From Streptomyces sp. NBC_01224 (GTDB lineage: Bacteria; Actinomycetota; Actinomycetes; Streptomycetales; Streptomycetaceae): a DNA stretch of 64,000 nt. Under the pieces are notes generated by a model, which saw nothing but the letters and a program-made list of their open reading frames with translations, was not told where the DNA came from and did not search any database. Made by a program: the position numbers and the translations under genes. How positions within the stretch are numbered: position 1 is the stretch's first letter; each line of letters begins with the position of its first letter. Where the stretch lies: NCBI RefSeq assembly GCF_036002945.1, contig NZ_CP108529.1:3720001-3784000 (forward strand), written 5' to 3'. Shown here in pieces: positions 31,724-40,751 of the stretch.

Positions 31724-32578
31724 ATGAGCTTTGGGCAAGGGGGGCCCTCCTGGGGGCCCGGGGGCACACAGAGTCCGGACTGGGCAGCGCTGGCCGACGA
31801 GTCCGCCGCGCGCAGCCGCCGCAAGAAGTGGCTGCTGATCGGCGGCGGCGTGCTCGCCACCGCTGCGGTCGGCGCCATCGTGGCGGCAGCGGTCATCTCG
31901 ACCAACAACAGCAACAGCGCCACCGGCTCCGGCAAGAACGCGAGCGAGCTGCCGGCACCGACCGACCTGCCGCACAACACCGCCGAGCCCGAGCCGTCCT
32001 TCTCCTCGGTGGCACCACCGCCCCCGCCGGACCCGAAGGACTACATATCCGACGTCAAGAAGGACAAGGCGCCGATCACCGTCGATGCGTTCTTCCCCGG
32101 CAAGAAGCTGACGATGGGCGACCGCGTCTACGCCAGGGGCGCGACGCAGCAGACGAAGAACTGCGCCGCCACCACCAAGGACGCGCTCGGCTCGATCCTC
32201 GTCAACAACGGCTGCGACCAGGTCATCCGGGCCACGTACAGCAAGGACGGCATCGCCGTCACCGTCGGCCTCGCGGTCTTCGAGACGGAAGCCCAGGCGA
32301 AGAAGGCGGCCCAGCAGTCGAGCGGCAGCATCGCCACACTCAGCGGCGCGGGTGTGCCGGCCTTCTGCCCCGCCGGATCGGTCTGCCGCCGTACCGCCAA
32401 CTCCTACGGCCGCTACGCCTACTTCGCCATCACCGGGTACACCAGCGGCAAGAACGTCACCAAGGCCGACAAGAACGCCTTCGCCACCGGTGACGACCTG
32501 ACGAACTTCACGTTCCGTCAGATCCACCACCGCGGCGAGCTCCAGGCATCGGCGGCGGCCACCGCACCCGCCGCCTGA
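31724..32578 (+). CDS. Single-pass membrane protein with extracytoplasmic domain
   Basis: A 284-residue protein. A short Gly/Pro-rich cytoplasmic start is followed by basic RSRRKK, a membrane helix (about residues 40-62, WLLIGGGVLATAAVGAIVAAAVI), and a Ser/Asn/Pro linker. The external domain contains TKNCAATTKDALGSILVNNG, two Cys pairs and SYGRYAYFAITGYTSG. I do not recognise a named family. It is divergent from the ABC-F gene and 17 bases upstream of the next gene, probably forming an operon with it. Confidence 0.75.
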   Translation: MSFGQGGPSWGPGGTQSPDWAALADESAARSRRKKWLLIGGGVLATAAVGAIVAAAVISTNNSNSATGSGKNASELPAPTDLPHNTAEPEPSFSSVAPPPPPDPKDYISDVKKDKAPITVDAFFPGKKLTMGDRVYARGATQQTKNCAATTKDALGSILVNNGCDQVIRATYSKDGIAVTVGLAVFETEAQAKKAAQQSSGSIATLSGAGVPAFCPAGSVCRRTANSYGRYAYFAITGYTSGKNVTKADKNAFATGDDLTNFTFRQIHHRGELQASAAATAPAA

Positions 32579-32595
32579 CACGGCCCGGGGATCTC

Positions 32596-34491
32596 GTGCG
32601 CCTTCCGTTCCTCCTCACCCTGCCCCGCGTACTGCGCCACAGCGCGGCCATCGGCGCCGATCTGCCGCCGGACGAGGCCGTGGTCGTCGACGCTCCGGAC
32701 GCCGCACTCCGTACCGCCCTGACCTCGGCCACGGAGGGCGACCACGGCCCCGCTCGCGAACTGCTCGCCGCGACCCGTGAGCACAAGCAGTGGGAGCTGA
32801 GGGACGGTTACGTGTCCCGTCTCGCCGAGGCCGCCCTGCACAACCCCGGCTGGCTGGACGCCTGGCTGGCCGAATCCCCCGAGGACCCGGACGCGGCTCT
32901 GGTCCGGGCGGACCTCTGTATCGACCGGGCCTGGGAAATACGTACGGCAGAACGCGCCAAGCATGTCTCGCGCGAGCAGTTCCGGGCCTTCTTCGCGCTG
33001 CTGGAGGACGCGGCCCCGGTGATCGGCAGGGCGGCCGGGCTCAACCCCGCCGACCCCGTGCCGTGGCGCATCGCCCTGACCCACGCCAGGGGCAGCCAGG
33101 CCCCGCGCGATGTCTTCGACGAGTACTGGGCGCAGGCCCTGGCACGCGACCCGCACCACTACGGATGCCATGCCGCGGCCCTCCAGTACCTGTGCGCGAA
33201 GTGGTGGGGTTCGCACGAGGAGATGTTCGGCTTCGCCGAGAGCGCGGCCGATACGGCCCCGCCCGGTTCGAAGCTGCACGCGCTGCCGCTGTCCGCGGCG
33301 CTGGAGTACGTGGTCGTGTCCCCCTCCCCCGGCACACCCGCCGGCCCCGACCCGTACGCGCCCCGCGTCGCGGCGGCGGTCGCCCGCGCACTGGACCTCT
33401 CGGCCGCGTACGAACCGGGCAGCCACGAGGCGGCCGGCTTCCGCAACCACCTGGCCCTGATGCTGCTGCGTACGGAGCGCTGGGACGAAGCGCTGGACGC
33501 GTTCCGCAGTATCGGTGTCCATGCCACCAAGTACCCCTGGGGGTACTTCGGCGACGACCCGCGCCAGGAGTTCCTGGAGACCCGCTCGGGCGTCCGTATC
33601 CACGTGGCGACGCGGACCCCGTTCTTCGGCCGTCCCCCGCAGCCCCGCACGACCCCTGCCTGGGCGCCGGGCGCTCCGTGCGCGGTCGCGATAGCGGCGG
33701 CCCGCCCGGCGGACGTGGCACAGGCAGCACTGATGTGCGGCGTCTCGCTACGCACTGCCCCGGCAACCGCCACGCACACCTACGTCGAGGCCGTCCCGGA
33801 AGCCCGGCCCGCCAAACGCTCGGTCCTCTCCACGGAGGACCCGCTGACCACGGCGGCCGACAACTTCACCACCGGCGAGAAGTGGCCCACGCTGGTCCTG
33901 CGCCGCATGCCCGAACGCTGCGGGCTCACCCTGTTCCTCAAGGGCAGGCCCCTGGCCACCCACGAGTGGAACGCCACGTCCCCGGCCCCCGACCACGCCA
34001 CGGTCACCGCCACGGCCGAAGCCCTGTCCCGAGCCTTCGCCCTCGCCGACCCCCGCCCGCTGACCCACATCCTCCGCTCCACGGGCAACCCGCCCCGCCA
34101 CCAGTCCGACCTCCTGGCGGCCCTGTCCCTGCCCCCGCTGCCCCCGGGCTTCGGCGACCGCCCGGAAGTCCTCGACACCTTCCCCGACGCCCGGGTCCTC
34201 ACCCGCCGCGGCCTGCTGGCCGGCATGCGGTCCACGATGACCACCGAGGACGGCGAACATCCTTCGTCCCCGGACAGCCATGAGCCCCGCTCACCACGCT
34301 GGTGGCTGGTCCGCGTCCCGGCCCTGCTGCTGTTCACGGCGTCCGCGGTCCGCGGCTGGCTGGGTTCCGGCGTCAGCCCGGTCGGCGCGACGGTGGTCAC
34401 GATCTCGGCCCTGTACGTGGCGGCCCGGCTGACGGGCGCCTGGCGACAGCGCCGCGGGGCCGGTGGCGGAACGGCACCGGCCCCTGAGTGA
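32596..34491 (+). CDS. Large hypothetical protein with TPR-like helices and C-terminal membrane helix
   Basis: A 631-residue protein from a GTG start. The first 340 residues are helical with TPR-like spacing (ARELLAATREHKQWELRDG, ADLCIDRAWEIRTAERAK, ALMLLRTERWDEALDAFRS). A mixed domain follows, and one or two membrane helices lie near 565-610. DUF4034-like proteins share this general look, but the match is only by eye. Function unknown; the short distance to the upstream membrane protein suggests joint expression. Confidence 0.72.
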   Translation: MRLPFLLTLPRVLRHSAAIGADLPPDEAVVVDAPDAALRTALTSATEGDHGPARELLAATREHKQWELRDGYVSRLAEAALHNPGWLDAWLAESPEDPDAALVRADLCIDRAWEIRTAERAKHVSREQFRAFFALLEDAAPVIGRAAGLNPADPVPWRIALTHARGSQAPRDVFDEYWAQALARDPHHYGCHAAALQYLCAKWWGSHEEMFGFAESAADTAPPGSKLHALPLSAALEYVVVSPSPGTPAGPDPYAPRVAAAVARALDLSAAYEPGSHEAAGFRNHLALMLLRTERWDEALDAFRSIGVHATKYPWGYFGDDPRQEFLETRSGVRIHVATRTPFFGRPPQPRTTPAWAPGAPCAVAIAAARPADVAQAALMCGVSLRTAPATATHTYVEAVPEARPAKRSVLSTEDPLTTAADNFTTGEKWPTLVLRRMPERCGLTLFLKGRPLATHEWNATSPAPDHATVTATAEALSRAFALADPRPLTHILRSTGNPPRHQSDLLAALSLPPLPPGFGDRPEVLDTFPDARVLTRRGLLAGMRSTMTTEDGEHPSSPDSHEPRSPRWWLVRVPALLLFTASAVRGWLGSGVSPVGATVVTISALYVAARLTGAWRQRRGAGGGTAPAPE

Positions 34492-34513
34492 ACGGGAATC
34501 CCGCCCGCGGCTC

Positions 34514-35368
34514 TCAGCAGCAGCCGCTCCCGGGGAGCGTGCGCACATTGCGCGCCTCCTTGGAGCGGGCGGCCAGCAACTCGTCGGCCGGGTAGGCCAC
34601 TTCCTCCAGCGTCAGCCCATGGGGACGCACCACATGCACGCCGGGATTCCGCAGCCGCGCCGCCAGCACCTGTGCGGGCCACTCGGCCGGACGGCGCCCG
34701 TCCCCGACGAACAGCGCCGCCCCGATCAGCGCCCGCACCATGTTGTGGCAGAACGCATCGGCCTGCACGGTCGCCGTCATGATCCCGGACGGCTCGTCCC
34801 GTACCCAACTCAGCTTCTGCAGCGTACGGATGGTCGTCGCACCCTCGCGCTTCTTGCAGTACGCCGCGAAGTCGTGCTCCCCGACCATCCGGGCCGCCGC
34901 CTCGTTCATGGCGTCGACGTCCAACGGCCGGTCGTGCCACAGCACATGACCGCGCAACAGCGGATCCACCCCACCGGGACGATCGGCGACCCGGTACGCG
35001 TAGCGACGCCACAGCGCCGAGAACCGGGCATTGAACCCGGCCGGAGCCTCCGCAATCCGCCAGATCCGTACATCGGGCGCCATCCGTCCGGCCATCCGCC
35101 GCAGCAGCTTGTCCGCGTGTTCGGACCACACCTCGTCCGGCAGATCGACATGGGCGACCTGGCCCCGGGCATGCACCCCGGCATCGGTGCGCCCGGCGAC
35201 GGTCAGGTCGTACGTCCGCGAGGACCGCGTCACGGTCCGCAGCGCATCCTCGATCTCCCCCTGGACGGTCCGCCTGCCGGTCTGCTTGGCCCAGCCGGAG
35301 AAGTCCTTGCCGTCGTACGCCAGGTCCAGCCGCACCCGCACGAAGCCGGGCTCTACCTCGTCACTCAC
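34514..35368 (-). CDS. truA: tRNA pseudouridine(38-40) synthase TruA
   Basis: 284 residues with VRLDLAYDGKDFSGWAKQTG, catalytic Asp in AGRTDAGVHARGQVAH, and NMVRALIGAALFVGDG near the C-terminus. It modifies U38-U40 of the anticodon stem-loop. GTG start at 35368. It follows rplQ across a hairpin, and is convergent with the preceding plus-strand gene, whose stop is 22 bases away. Confidence 0.95.
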   Translation of the reverse strand: MSDEVEPGFVRVRLDLAYDGKDFSGWAKQTGRRTVQGEIEDALRTVTRSSRTYDLTVAGRTDAGVHARGQVAHVDLPDEVWSEHADKLLRRMAGRMAPDVRIWRIAEAPAGFNARFSALWRRYAYRVADRPGGVDPLLRGHVLWHDRPLDVDAMNEAAARMVGEHDFAAYCKKREGATTIRTLQKLSWVRDEPSGIMTATVQADAFCHNMVRALIGAALFVGDGRRPAEWPAQVLAARLRNPGVHVVRPHGLTLEEVAYPADELLAARSKEARNVRTLPGSGCC

Positions 35369-35399
35369 CGAAGGATCCTTTTCTGCCAGTACATACGGA

Positions 35400-35437
35400 A
35401 CGGGCCCGCACCGCCCCGAAGGGTGATGCGGGCCCGT
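35400..35437 (-). terminator. Hairpin terminator of the alpha operon after rplQ
   Basis: ACGGGCCCGCA and TGCGGGCCCGT are perfect 11-bp arms around a 16-base loop, 18 bases after the rplQ stop and before truA. Confidence 0.8.
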
Positions 35438-35455
35438 CCAGTGGTCTCAGAACGC

Positions 35456-35968
35456 TCAGGCGTCCTTGGACTCCGCGTCGGCCTCGGCCGGCTTGGCGTC
35501 CTCGACGACCTCGGCGGACTCGGCCGGGGCCTCGTCCTTCTTGAGGGCGTCTTCCTTGACCGCACGCTTGGTCGCGGCCTCGGCCTCACCGGTGGCCTGC
35601 TGGGCCACGGTCAGCGCCTCGACCAGCTCGATGACGGCCATCGGGGCGTTGTCGCCACGACGGTTGCCGATCTTGGTGATGCGGGTGTAACCACCGGGGC
35701 GGTTCTCGTACCGCGGGGCGATCTCGGTGAAGAGCGTGTGCACGATGCCCTTGTCCGTGATCGACTGCAGCACCAGGCGACGGTTGTGGATGTCGCCCTT
35801 CTTCGCCTTGGTGATGAAACGCTCGGCGACCGGACGCAGGCGGCGGGCCTTGGCCTCGGTCGTGGTGATGCGGCCGTGCTCGAACAGCGCCTTCGCAAGG
35901 TTGATGAGAAGAAGCTTCTCGTGCGCAGCGCTGCCGCCCAGACGGGCACCCTTGGCGGGCTTCGGCAT
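35456..35968 (-). CDS. rplQ: 50S ribosomal protein L17
   Basis: 170 residues. The core (MPKPAKGARLGGSAAHEKLLL through GNRRGDNAPMAVIELVE) is canonical. The last 50 residues form an acidic Ala/Glu/Lys tail not needed for the fold, common in actinobacteria. The ATG at 35966-35968 is fixed by the standard MPKP start. Last ribosomal gene of the alpha operon, 214 bases after rpoA. Confidence 0.96.
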   Translation of the reverse strand: MPKPAKGARLGGSAAHEKLLLINLAKALFEHGRITTTEAKARRLRPVAERFITKAKKGDIHNRRLVLQSITDKGIVHTLFTEIAPRYENRPGGYTRITKIGNRRGDNAPMAVIELVEALTVAQQATGEAEAATKRAVKEDALKKDEAPAESAEVVEDAKPAEADAESKDA

Positions 35969-36103
35969 GGTTTTTCTCCTTGTGTGCTGCACCGGCCGTA
36001 TCAGGTACCGGTGTCAGTTCCCGTGCGGCGGACGCCACACGGAAGATCAAGAGCCGATCGGGAAATCAATCCGGCAGACGAAGCCGGTCATCGGCCAAAG
36101 CTG

Positions 36104-36125
36104 AGCCCGTCCGGCGTTCGAGGAC
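36104..36125. repeat. Interspersed intergenic palindromic element, copy 2
   Basis: AGCCCGTCCGGCG followed by TTCGAGGAC is the inverted counterpart of copy 1 at 29878-29899, differing only in the loop. It lies between rpoA and rplQ inside an operon, where it would be transcribed. Confidence 0.65.
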
Positions 36126-36182
36126 AAAGCCTCACCCGGTCCGGGGCACCCAGCAGACCCGGGTACCCCAGCCGGAGGCGTA

Positions 36183-37205
36183 CTAGTACTGCTCGGTCTC
36201 CACGAAACCGGCGTCCGCGTCGTCGTCGGCGCCGAAGGCGTCGGCCGCGGCCGTCGGGTCGAATCCGGGCGGGCTGTCCTTGAGCGCCAGGCCCATACCG
36301 GCCAGCTTCGCCTTGACCTCGTCGATCGACTTCGCACCGAAGTTGCGGATGTCGAGCAGGTCGGCCTCGGAACGAGCCACGAGCTCACCCACGGAGTGGA
36401 TGCCCTCACGCTTGAGGCAGTTGTACGAACGGACCGTGAGCTCGAGCTCCTCGATCGGCAGCGCCAGATCGGCAGCGAGCGCGGCGTCCGTCGGGGACGG
36501 GCCCATGTCGATGCCCTCGGCGTCGATGTTGAGCTCGCGCGCCAGACCGAACAGCTCGACCAGGGTCTTACCGGCCGAAGCCATGGCGTCACGGGGACGC
36601 ATGGCCTGCTTGGTCTCGACGTCGACGATCAGCTTGTCGAAGTCGGTGCGCTGCTCGACACGGGTCGCCTCGACCTTGTACGTGACCTTGAGCACCGGCG
36701 AGTAGATGGAGTCGACCGGGATACGGCCGATCTCCTGGCCCACCTGCTTGTTCTGGACGGCGGAGACGTAGCCGCGACCGCGCTCGACGGTCAGCTCCAT
36801 CTCCAGCTTGCCCTTGCCGTTCAGCGTGGCCAGGACCAGGTCCGGGTTGTGGACCTCGACACCGGCCGGCGGGGCGATGTCAGCAGCGGTGACCAGGCCG
36901 GGACCCTGCTTGCGCAGGTACATCACGACCGGCTCGTCGTGCTCCGAGGAGACGACCAGCTGCTTGATGTTGAGGATGAGGTCGGTGACGTCCTCCTTGA
37001 CGCCCGGCACGGTGGTGAACTCGTGCAGGACACCGTCGATCCGGATGCTGGTGACAGCAGCACCGGGGATCGAGGAGAGGAGCGTACGGCGAAGAGAGTT
37101 GCCGAGGGTGTAGCCGAAGCCCGGCTCCAGCGGCTCGATGACGAACCGGGAGCGGAACTCGTCAACGACCTCTTCGGTCAGCGACGGACGCTGAGCGATA
37201 AGCAT
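36183..37205 (-). CDS. rpoA: DNA-directed RNA polymerase subunit alpha
   Basis: 340 residues. The N-terminal assembly domain begins MLIAQRPSLTEEVVDEFRSR and includes GFGYTLGNSLRRTLLSSIPG. The C-terminal domain (about 250-310), with SYNCLKREGIHSVGELVARSE and IDEVKAKLAGMGL, contacts UP elements and activators. Start fixed by the conserved MLIAQRP. Between rpsD and rplQ in the alpha operon. Confidence 0.97.
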   Translation of the reverse strand: MLIAQRPSLTEEVVDEFRSRFVIEPLEPGFGYTLGNSLRRTLLSSIPGAAVTSIRIDGVLHEFTTVPGVKEDVTDLILNIKQLVVSSEHDEPVVMYLRKQGPGLVTAADIAPPAGVEVHNPDLVLATLNGKGKLEMELTVERGRGYVSAVQNKQVGQEIGRIPVDSIYSPVLKVTYKVEATRVEQRTDFDKLIVDVETKQAMRPRDAMASAGKTLVELFGLARELNIDAEGIDMGPSPTDAALAADLALPIEELELTVRSYNCLKREGIHSVGELVARSEADLLDIRNFGAKSIDEVKAKLAGMGLALKDSPPGFDPTAAADAFGADDDADAGFVETEQY

Positions 37206-37312
37206 GTTGCGTTCCTTCAGTCGTGGGCGCCCACTATTTGACGCCCCCAGATACTGACAAGGGTACGGGCGGCACGACCCGAAAGAGCCGTACCGCCCGG
37301 ACCCACGAGCTA

Positions 37313-37939
37313 CTACTTGGAGTAGAGCTCGACGATCAGCTGCTCCTGCACCTGGGTGTCGATCACCTGGCGCTCGGGCAGGGAGTGCACGAGGATCCGC
37401 ATCGTCGACGGCACGGCTTCGAGCCACGCCGGTACGGTGCGCTCGCCGGCCTCGGCCTGGGCCACCTGGAAGGGGGTCAGGGCCTTGGACTTCTGGCGAA
37501 CCTCGATCACGTCGTTCACAGCTACGCGGGCCGACGGAATGTCGGTCTTCGTGCCGTTCACGGCGATGTGTCCGTGACGCACCAGCTGACGGGCGTGGTC
37601 GCGGGACTTGGCGAAGCCTGCCCGGTAGACCACGTTGTCGAGGCGGGTCTCAAGGATGCGCAGAAGGTTCTCACCGGTCTTGCCGGTCTTCTTGTTCGCT
37701 TCCTTGTAGTAGTTCACGAACTGTCGTTCAAGAACACCGTAGATACGCGAGCACTTCTGCTTCTCACGAAGCTGAAGAAGGTACTCGCTGTCCTTGGTGC
37801 GCCCGCGTCCGTGCTCACCCGGGGGGTAAGGACGGATCTCGATCGGGCACTTCGCGCTCTCGCACTTGCTGCCCTTGAGGAACAGCTTCTGCTTCTCCCG
37901 ACGGCAACGCTTGCAGTCGGCCCCGGTGTATCGCGCCAT
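37313..37939 (-). CDS. rpsD: 30S ribosomal protein S4, zinc-binding (four-Cys) form
   Basis: 208 residues. The N-terminus MARYTGADCKRCRREKQKLF carries Cys9 and Cys12, and LKGSKCESAKC adds Cys26 and Cys31: the four-Cys zinc site seen in Thermus-type S4. RPYPPGEHGRGRTKDSEYLL, the S4 RNA-binding motif RLDNVVYRAGFAKSRDHARQ and EQLIVELYSK complete the protein. S4 nucleates 16S rRNA assembly. It lies between rpsK and rpoA. From memory, S. coelicolor has no rpsD here but a Cys-free rpsD elsewhere, so this copy may be additional or lineage-specific. Confidence 0.95.
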   Translation of the reverse strand: MARYTGADCKRCRREKQKLFLKGSKCESAKCPIEIRPYPPGEHGRGRTKDSEYLLQLREKQKCSRIYGVLERQFVNYYKEANKKTGKTGENLLRILETRLDNVVYRAGFAKSRDHARQLVRHGHIAVNGTKTDIPSARVAVNDVIEVRQKSKALTPFQVAQAEAGERTVPAWLEAVPSTMRILVHSLPERQVIDTQVQEQLIVELYSK

Positions 37940-37970
37940 TTTCCAGTTGTCTCCGTTGCTTCAGACGGAA

Positions 37971-38375
37971 TCAGACGCGGCGACGCTTGGGCGGCCGGCA
38001 TCCGTTGTGCGGAGTGGGGGTGACGTCCTGGATCGAACCGACCTCCAGGCCGGTGGCCTGGAGCGAACGGATCGCGGTTTCGCGGCCGGAGCCCGGACCC
38101 TTGACGAAGACGTCAACCTTGCGCATGCCGTGCTCCTGCGCGCGGCGGGCGGCCGACTCGGCGGCCATCTGCGCGGCGAAGGGGGTGGACTTGCGCGAGC
38201 CCTTGAAGCCGACGTGGCCGGCGGAGGCCCAGGAGATCACGTTGCCCGAGGGGTCCGTGATCGAGACGATCGTGTTGTTGAACGTGCTCTTGATGTGCGC
38301 GTGGCCGTGAGCGACGTTCTTCTTTTCCTTGCGACGCACCTTCTTGGCTGCGCCCTGACGACCCTTGGGGGGCAT
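37971..38375 (-). CDS. rpsK: 30S ribosomal protein S11
   Basis: 134 residues, MPPKGRQGAAKKVRRKEKKN, then HIKSTFNNTIVSITDPSGNV and the C-terminal DVTPTPHNGCRPPKRRRV. Binds 16S rRNA in the platform. 31 bases before rpsD and 105 bases after rpsM. Confidence 0.97.
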   Translation of the reverse strand: MPPKGRQGAAKKVRRKEKKNVAHGHAHIKSTFNNTIVSITDPSGNVISWASAGHVGFKGSRKSTPFAAQMAAESAARRAQEHGMRKVDVFVKGPGSGRETAIRSLQATGLEVGSIQDVTPTPHNGCRPPKRRRV

Positions 38376-38480
38376 GTCTTGACTCCAGATGGAGAGGGGA
38401 GGTGATCGGTCCTACAGCGAAGACCGCTGGTTGCTGCGGATGGCCGGTGTCCCGGACGCCCGCAGTGCGTCCGCTGAGGA

Positions 38481-38861
38481 CTACTTCTTGCCCGGCTTCT
38501 TCTTACCGGCGATCGCGCGACGCGGGCCCTTGCGGGTACGAGCGTTCGTGCTGGTGCGCTGGCCGTGGACCGGCAGACCGCGACGGTGGCGGATGCCCTG
38601 GTAGCAGCCGATCTCGATCTTGCGGCGGATGTCGCCCTGGATCTCGCGGCGAAGGTCACCCTCGGTGCGGAGGTTGGCGTCCACGTACTCGCGGATCTTG
38701 ACCAGGTCCTCTTCGGCCAGGTCGCGAACGCGCGTGTTGGGGTTCACGCCGGTGGTGGCGAGAATCTCCTTGGACCGGGTGCGCCCGATACCGAAGACGT
38801 AGGTGAGGGCAACCTCCACGCGCTTTTCGCGCGGGATGTCAACACCTGAAACGCGTGCCAT
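38481..38861 (-). CDS. rpsM: 30S ribosomal protein S13
   Basis: 126 residues, MARVSGVDIPREKRVEVALT, YVFGIGRTRSKEIL, RHRRGLPVHGQRTSTNARTR and a basic tail. Located in the 30S head at the bridge with L5. Downstream of rpmJ in the alpha operon, with a 194-base spacer between them that holds no gene. Confidence 0.97.
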   Translation of the reverse strand: MARVSGVDIPREKRVEVALTYVFGIGRTRSKEILATTGVNPNTRVRDLAEEDLVKIREYVDANLRTEGDLRREIQGDIRRKIEIGCYQGIRHRRGLPVHGQRTSTNARTRKGPRRAIAGKKKPGKK

Positions 38862-39055
38862 TCAATGGCTCCAGTTGTTATTTCGGGGGTCTTCCGCAGT
38901 GCCACTCCCGATCGCCGACCTCTCGTGACGAGAGGTGGTACGCCCGGGTCCCCGGCCCCCGCCGGAGGTGTCGTCAGCCGAAGCTTGGACGGACTCTGCG
39001 TATGTACGTATTACGTGCGTCGCGCGAAGTGCTGCGAGATGCAGGGGGTCGTGCG

Positions 39056-39169
39056 TCAGCCCTGGCGCTGCTTGTGGCGCAGGTTGTCGCAGATGACCAT
39101 GACCCGACCGTGACGGCGGATCACCTTGCACTTGTCGCAGATCTTCTTGACGCTCGGCTTGACCTTCAT
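39056..39169 (-). CDS. rpmJ: 50S ribosomal protein L36 (zinc-binding form)
   Basis: 37 residues, MKVKPSVKKICDKCKVIRRH, then GRVMVICDNLRHKQRQG. Cys11, Cys14, Cys27 and His32 form the zinc site of the C+ type. Zinc-free L36 paralogues are normally encoded elsewhere under Zur in actinobacteria. It is 60 bases after infA. Confidence 0.95.
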   Translation of the reverse strand: MKVKPSVKKICDKCKVIRRHGRVMVICDNLRHKQRQG

Positions 39170-39229
39170 GGGATGTCAGGTTCTCCGGGTCAGTGCCATC
39201 ACCACGCCGAAGCGGGGTGCGGGCAAGAT

Positions 39230-39451
39230 CTACTTGTAGCGGTAGACGATCCGGCCACGCGTCAGGTCGTACGGAGAGAGCTCCACGACGACCCGGTCAT
39301 CCGGAAGGATTCGGATGTAGTGCATCCGCATCTTGCCGCTGATGTGCGCGAGGACCTTGTGACCGTTCTGGAGTTCCACCTTGAACATGGCGTTCGGGAG
39401 GGACTCGATCACGGTGCCCTCAATTTCGATGGCACCTTGCTTCTTGGCCAC
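39230..39451 (-). CDS. infA: Translation initiation factor IF-1
   Basis: 73 residues, MAKKQGAIEIEGTVIESLPN, then HISGKMRMHYIRILPDDRV and LTRGRIVYRYK: an OB fold that binds the 30S A site. The GTG start at 39449-39451 follows AAGGCGAAGC. First gene of the infA-rpmJ-rpsM-rpsK-rpsD-rpoA-rplQ operon. Confidence 0.96.
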   Translation of the reverse strand: MAKKQGAIEIEGTVIESLPNAMFKVELQNGHKVLAHISGKMRMHYIRILPDDRVVVELSPYDLTRGRIVYRYK

Positions 39452-39779
39452 GCTTCGCCTTTCGAATCGGCTACCTTGATCGACTTTCGGCATCACATGT
39501 GGACATGTGGACACACGGATGCACGAGAGCCGACGAGTCAGTCTACGTCAGCGGACTCCAAAAGACGAATCCGTCAAGTTTGCCCACCCCGGGAGATCCT
39601 TAGACCTCCACAAGGGGGTCAAATCGGCCTATGGGGCCGCCCTGGTCCTTAAGACCCTGGGGAAGGGTCCGGGGCCGCCTCGATCCCGACCCCTCCCCCA
39701 CGCAGCCCTCACGGGCTCGACGCCAAGGCGCCTCGCAGGCTCCCGCCGGCTGCGTGCACTCCGTCCGCCGGGCGAATGA
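39452..39779. other. Intergenic region upstream of infA
   Basis: 328 bases between map and infA, both on the minus strand. The part next to infA (about 39452-39620) is less GC-rich and probably holds the alpha-operon promoter and leader. The part next to map holds GC-rich inverted sequences (GGGTCCGGGGCCG; GCAGCCCTCACGGGCT) that may stop map transcription. No gene is supported. Confidence 0.5.
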
Positions 39780-40616
39780 TCAGCCCAGGGGGTCCGGCGC
39801 GGCCTCGATCCCGTACTGGGCCAGCTTCGCCTTGCCGCAGTCGGGGGCCGTCAGGACCAGCGGGCCCTGCTCGGTGAGGGCGATCGAGTGCTCCCAGTGG
39901 GAGGACCAGGTGCCGTCCGTCGTGATCACGGTCCAGTCGTCCTGGAGCACCTCGGTCTGCGCCGTACCGAGCGAGACCATCGGCTCGATGGCCAGGCAGA
40001 CGCCGGGCACGAGCTTGATGCCCTTGCCGCGCTTGCGGGCGACATAGTTCAGCAGGTGCGGGTCCATGTGCATCTCGGTACCGATGCCGTGGCCGCCGTA
40101 GTCCTCGATGATCCCGTACTTGCCGGTGGCGGGGCGGGGCTGGCGGCGGATGTAGGACTCGATCGCCTTCGAGATGTCGACGAGGCGGTTGTTCACCTTC
40201 ATCGCGGCGATACCGGCCCACATGGACTCCTCGGTGACCCGGGAGAGTTCGATCAGCTCCGGTGCGTGACCGGTGCCGACGAAGGCCGTGTATGCGGCGT
40301 CGCCGTGCCAGCCGTCGACGATCGCGCCGGCGTCGATGGAGATGATGTCGCCGTCCTTGAGGACGGTCTTGTCGTCCGGGATGCCATGGACGACGACCTC
40401 ATTGACCGAGGTGCAGATGGTCGCGGGGAACCCGCCGTACCCGAGGAAGTTCGACTTCGCACCGTGATCGGCGATCACCTTGCGAGCGACCTGGTCCAGG
40501 TCCAGCGTGGTGGCGCCGGGGACCGCCGCTTCGCGGGTGGCCGCGTGAATGGCAGCGACCACCAGCCCCGCCTCACGCATCTTCGCGATCTGCTCGGGGG
40601 TCTTGATCTGCACCAT
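39780..40616 (-). CDS. map: Type I methionine aminopeptidase
   Basis: 278 residues from the ATG at 40614-40616 (MVQIKTPEQIAKMREAG). Metal ligands are in SIDAGAIVDGWHGDAAYT (two Asp), YGGHGIG (His), CLAIEPM (Glu) and HWEHSIAL (Glu). It removes N-terminal Met co-translationally. It follows adk by 135 bases in the secY-adk-map group. Confidence 0.96.
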   Translation of the reverse strand: MVQIKTPEQIAKMREAGLVVAAIHAATREAAVPGATTLDLDQVARKVIADHGAKSNFLGYGGFPATICTSVNEVVVHGIPDDKTVLKDGDIISIDAGAIVDGWHGDAAYTAFVGTGHAPELIELSRVTEESMWAGIAAMKVNNRLVDISKAIESYIRRQPRPATGKYGIIEDYGGHGIGTEMHMDPHLLNYVARKRGKGIKLVPGVCLAIEPMVSLGTAQTEVLQDDWTVITTDGTWSSHWEHSIALTEQGPLVLTAPDCGKAKLAQYGIEAAPDPLG

Positions 40617-40751
40617 TGCGCGGCGCCTCTCTGCGTCGGACCTGCATAGAACGGTGACGGGTGCGGCCGTACTCAACGATACGGCGCAAACAGTCGGCCG
40701 CGGCGCCCATGGACGCCGCGGCCGACTGCACAAGTACTGCGGGGTGTTCTC

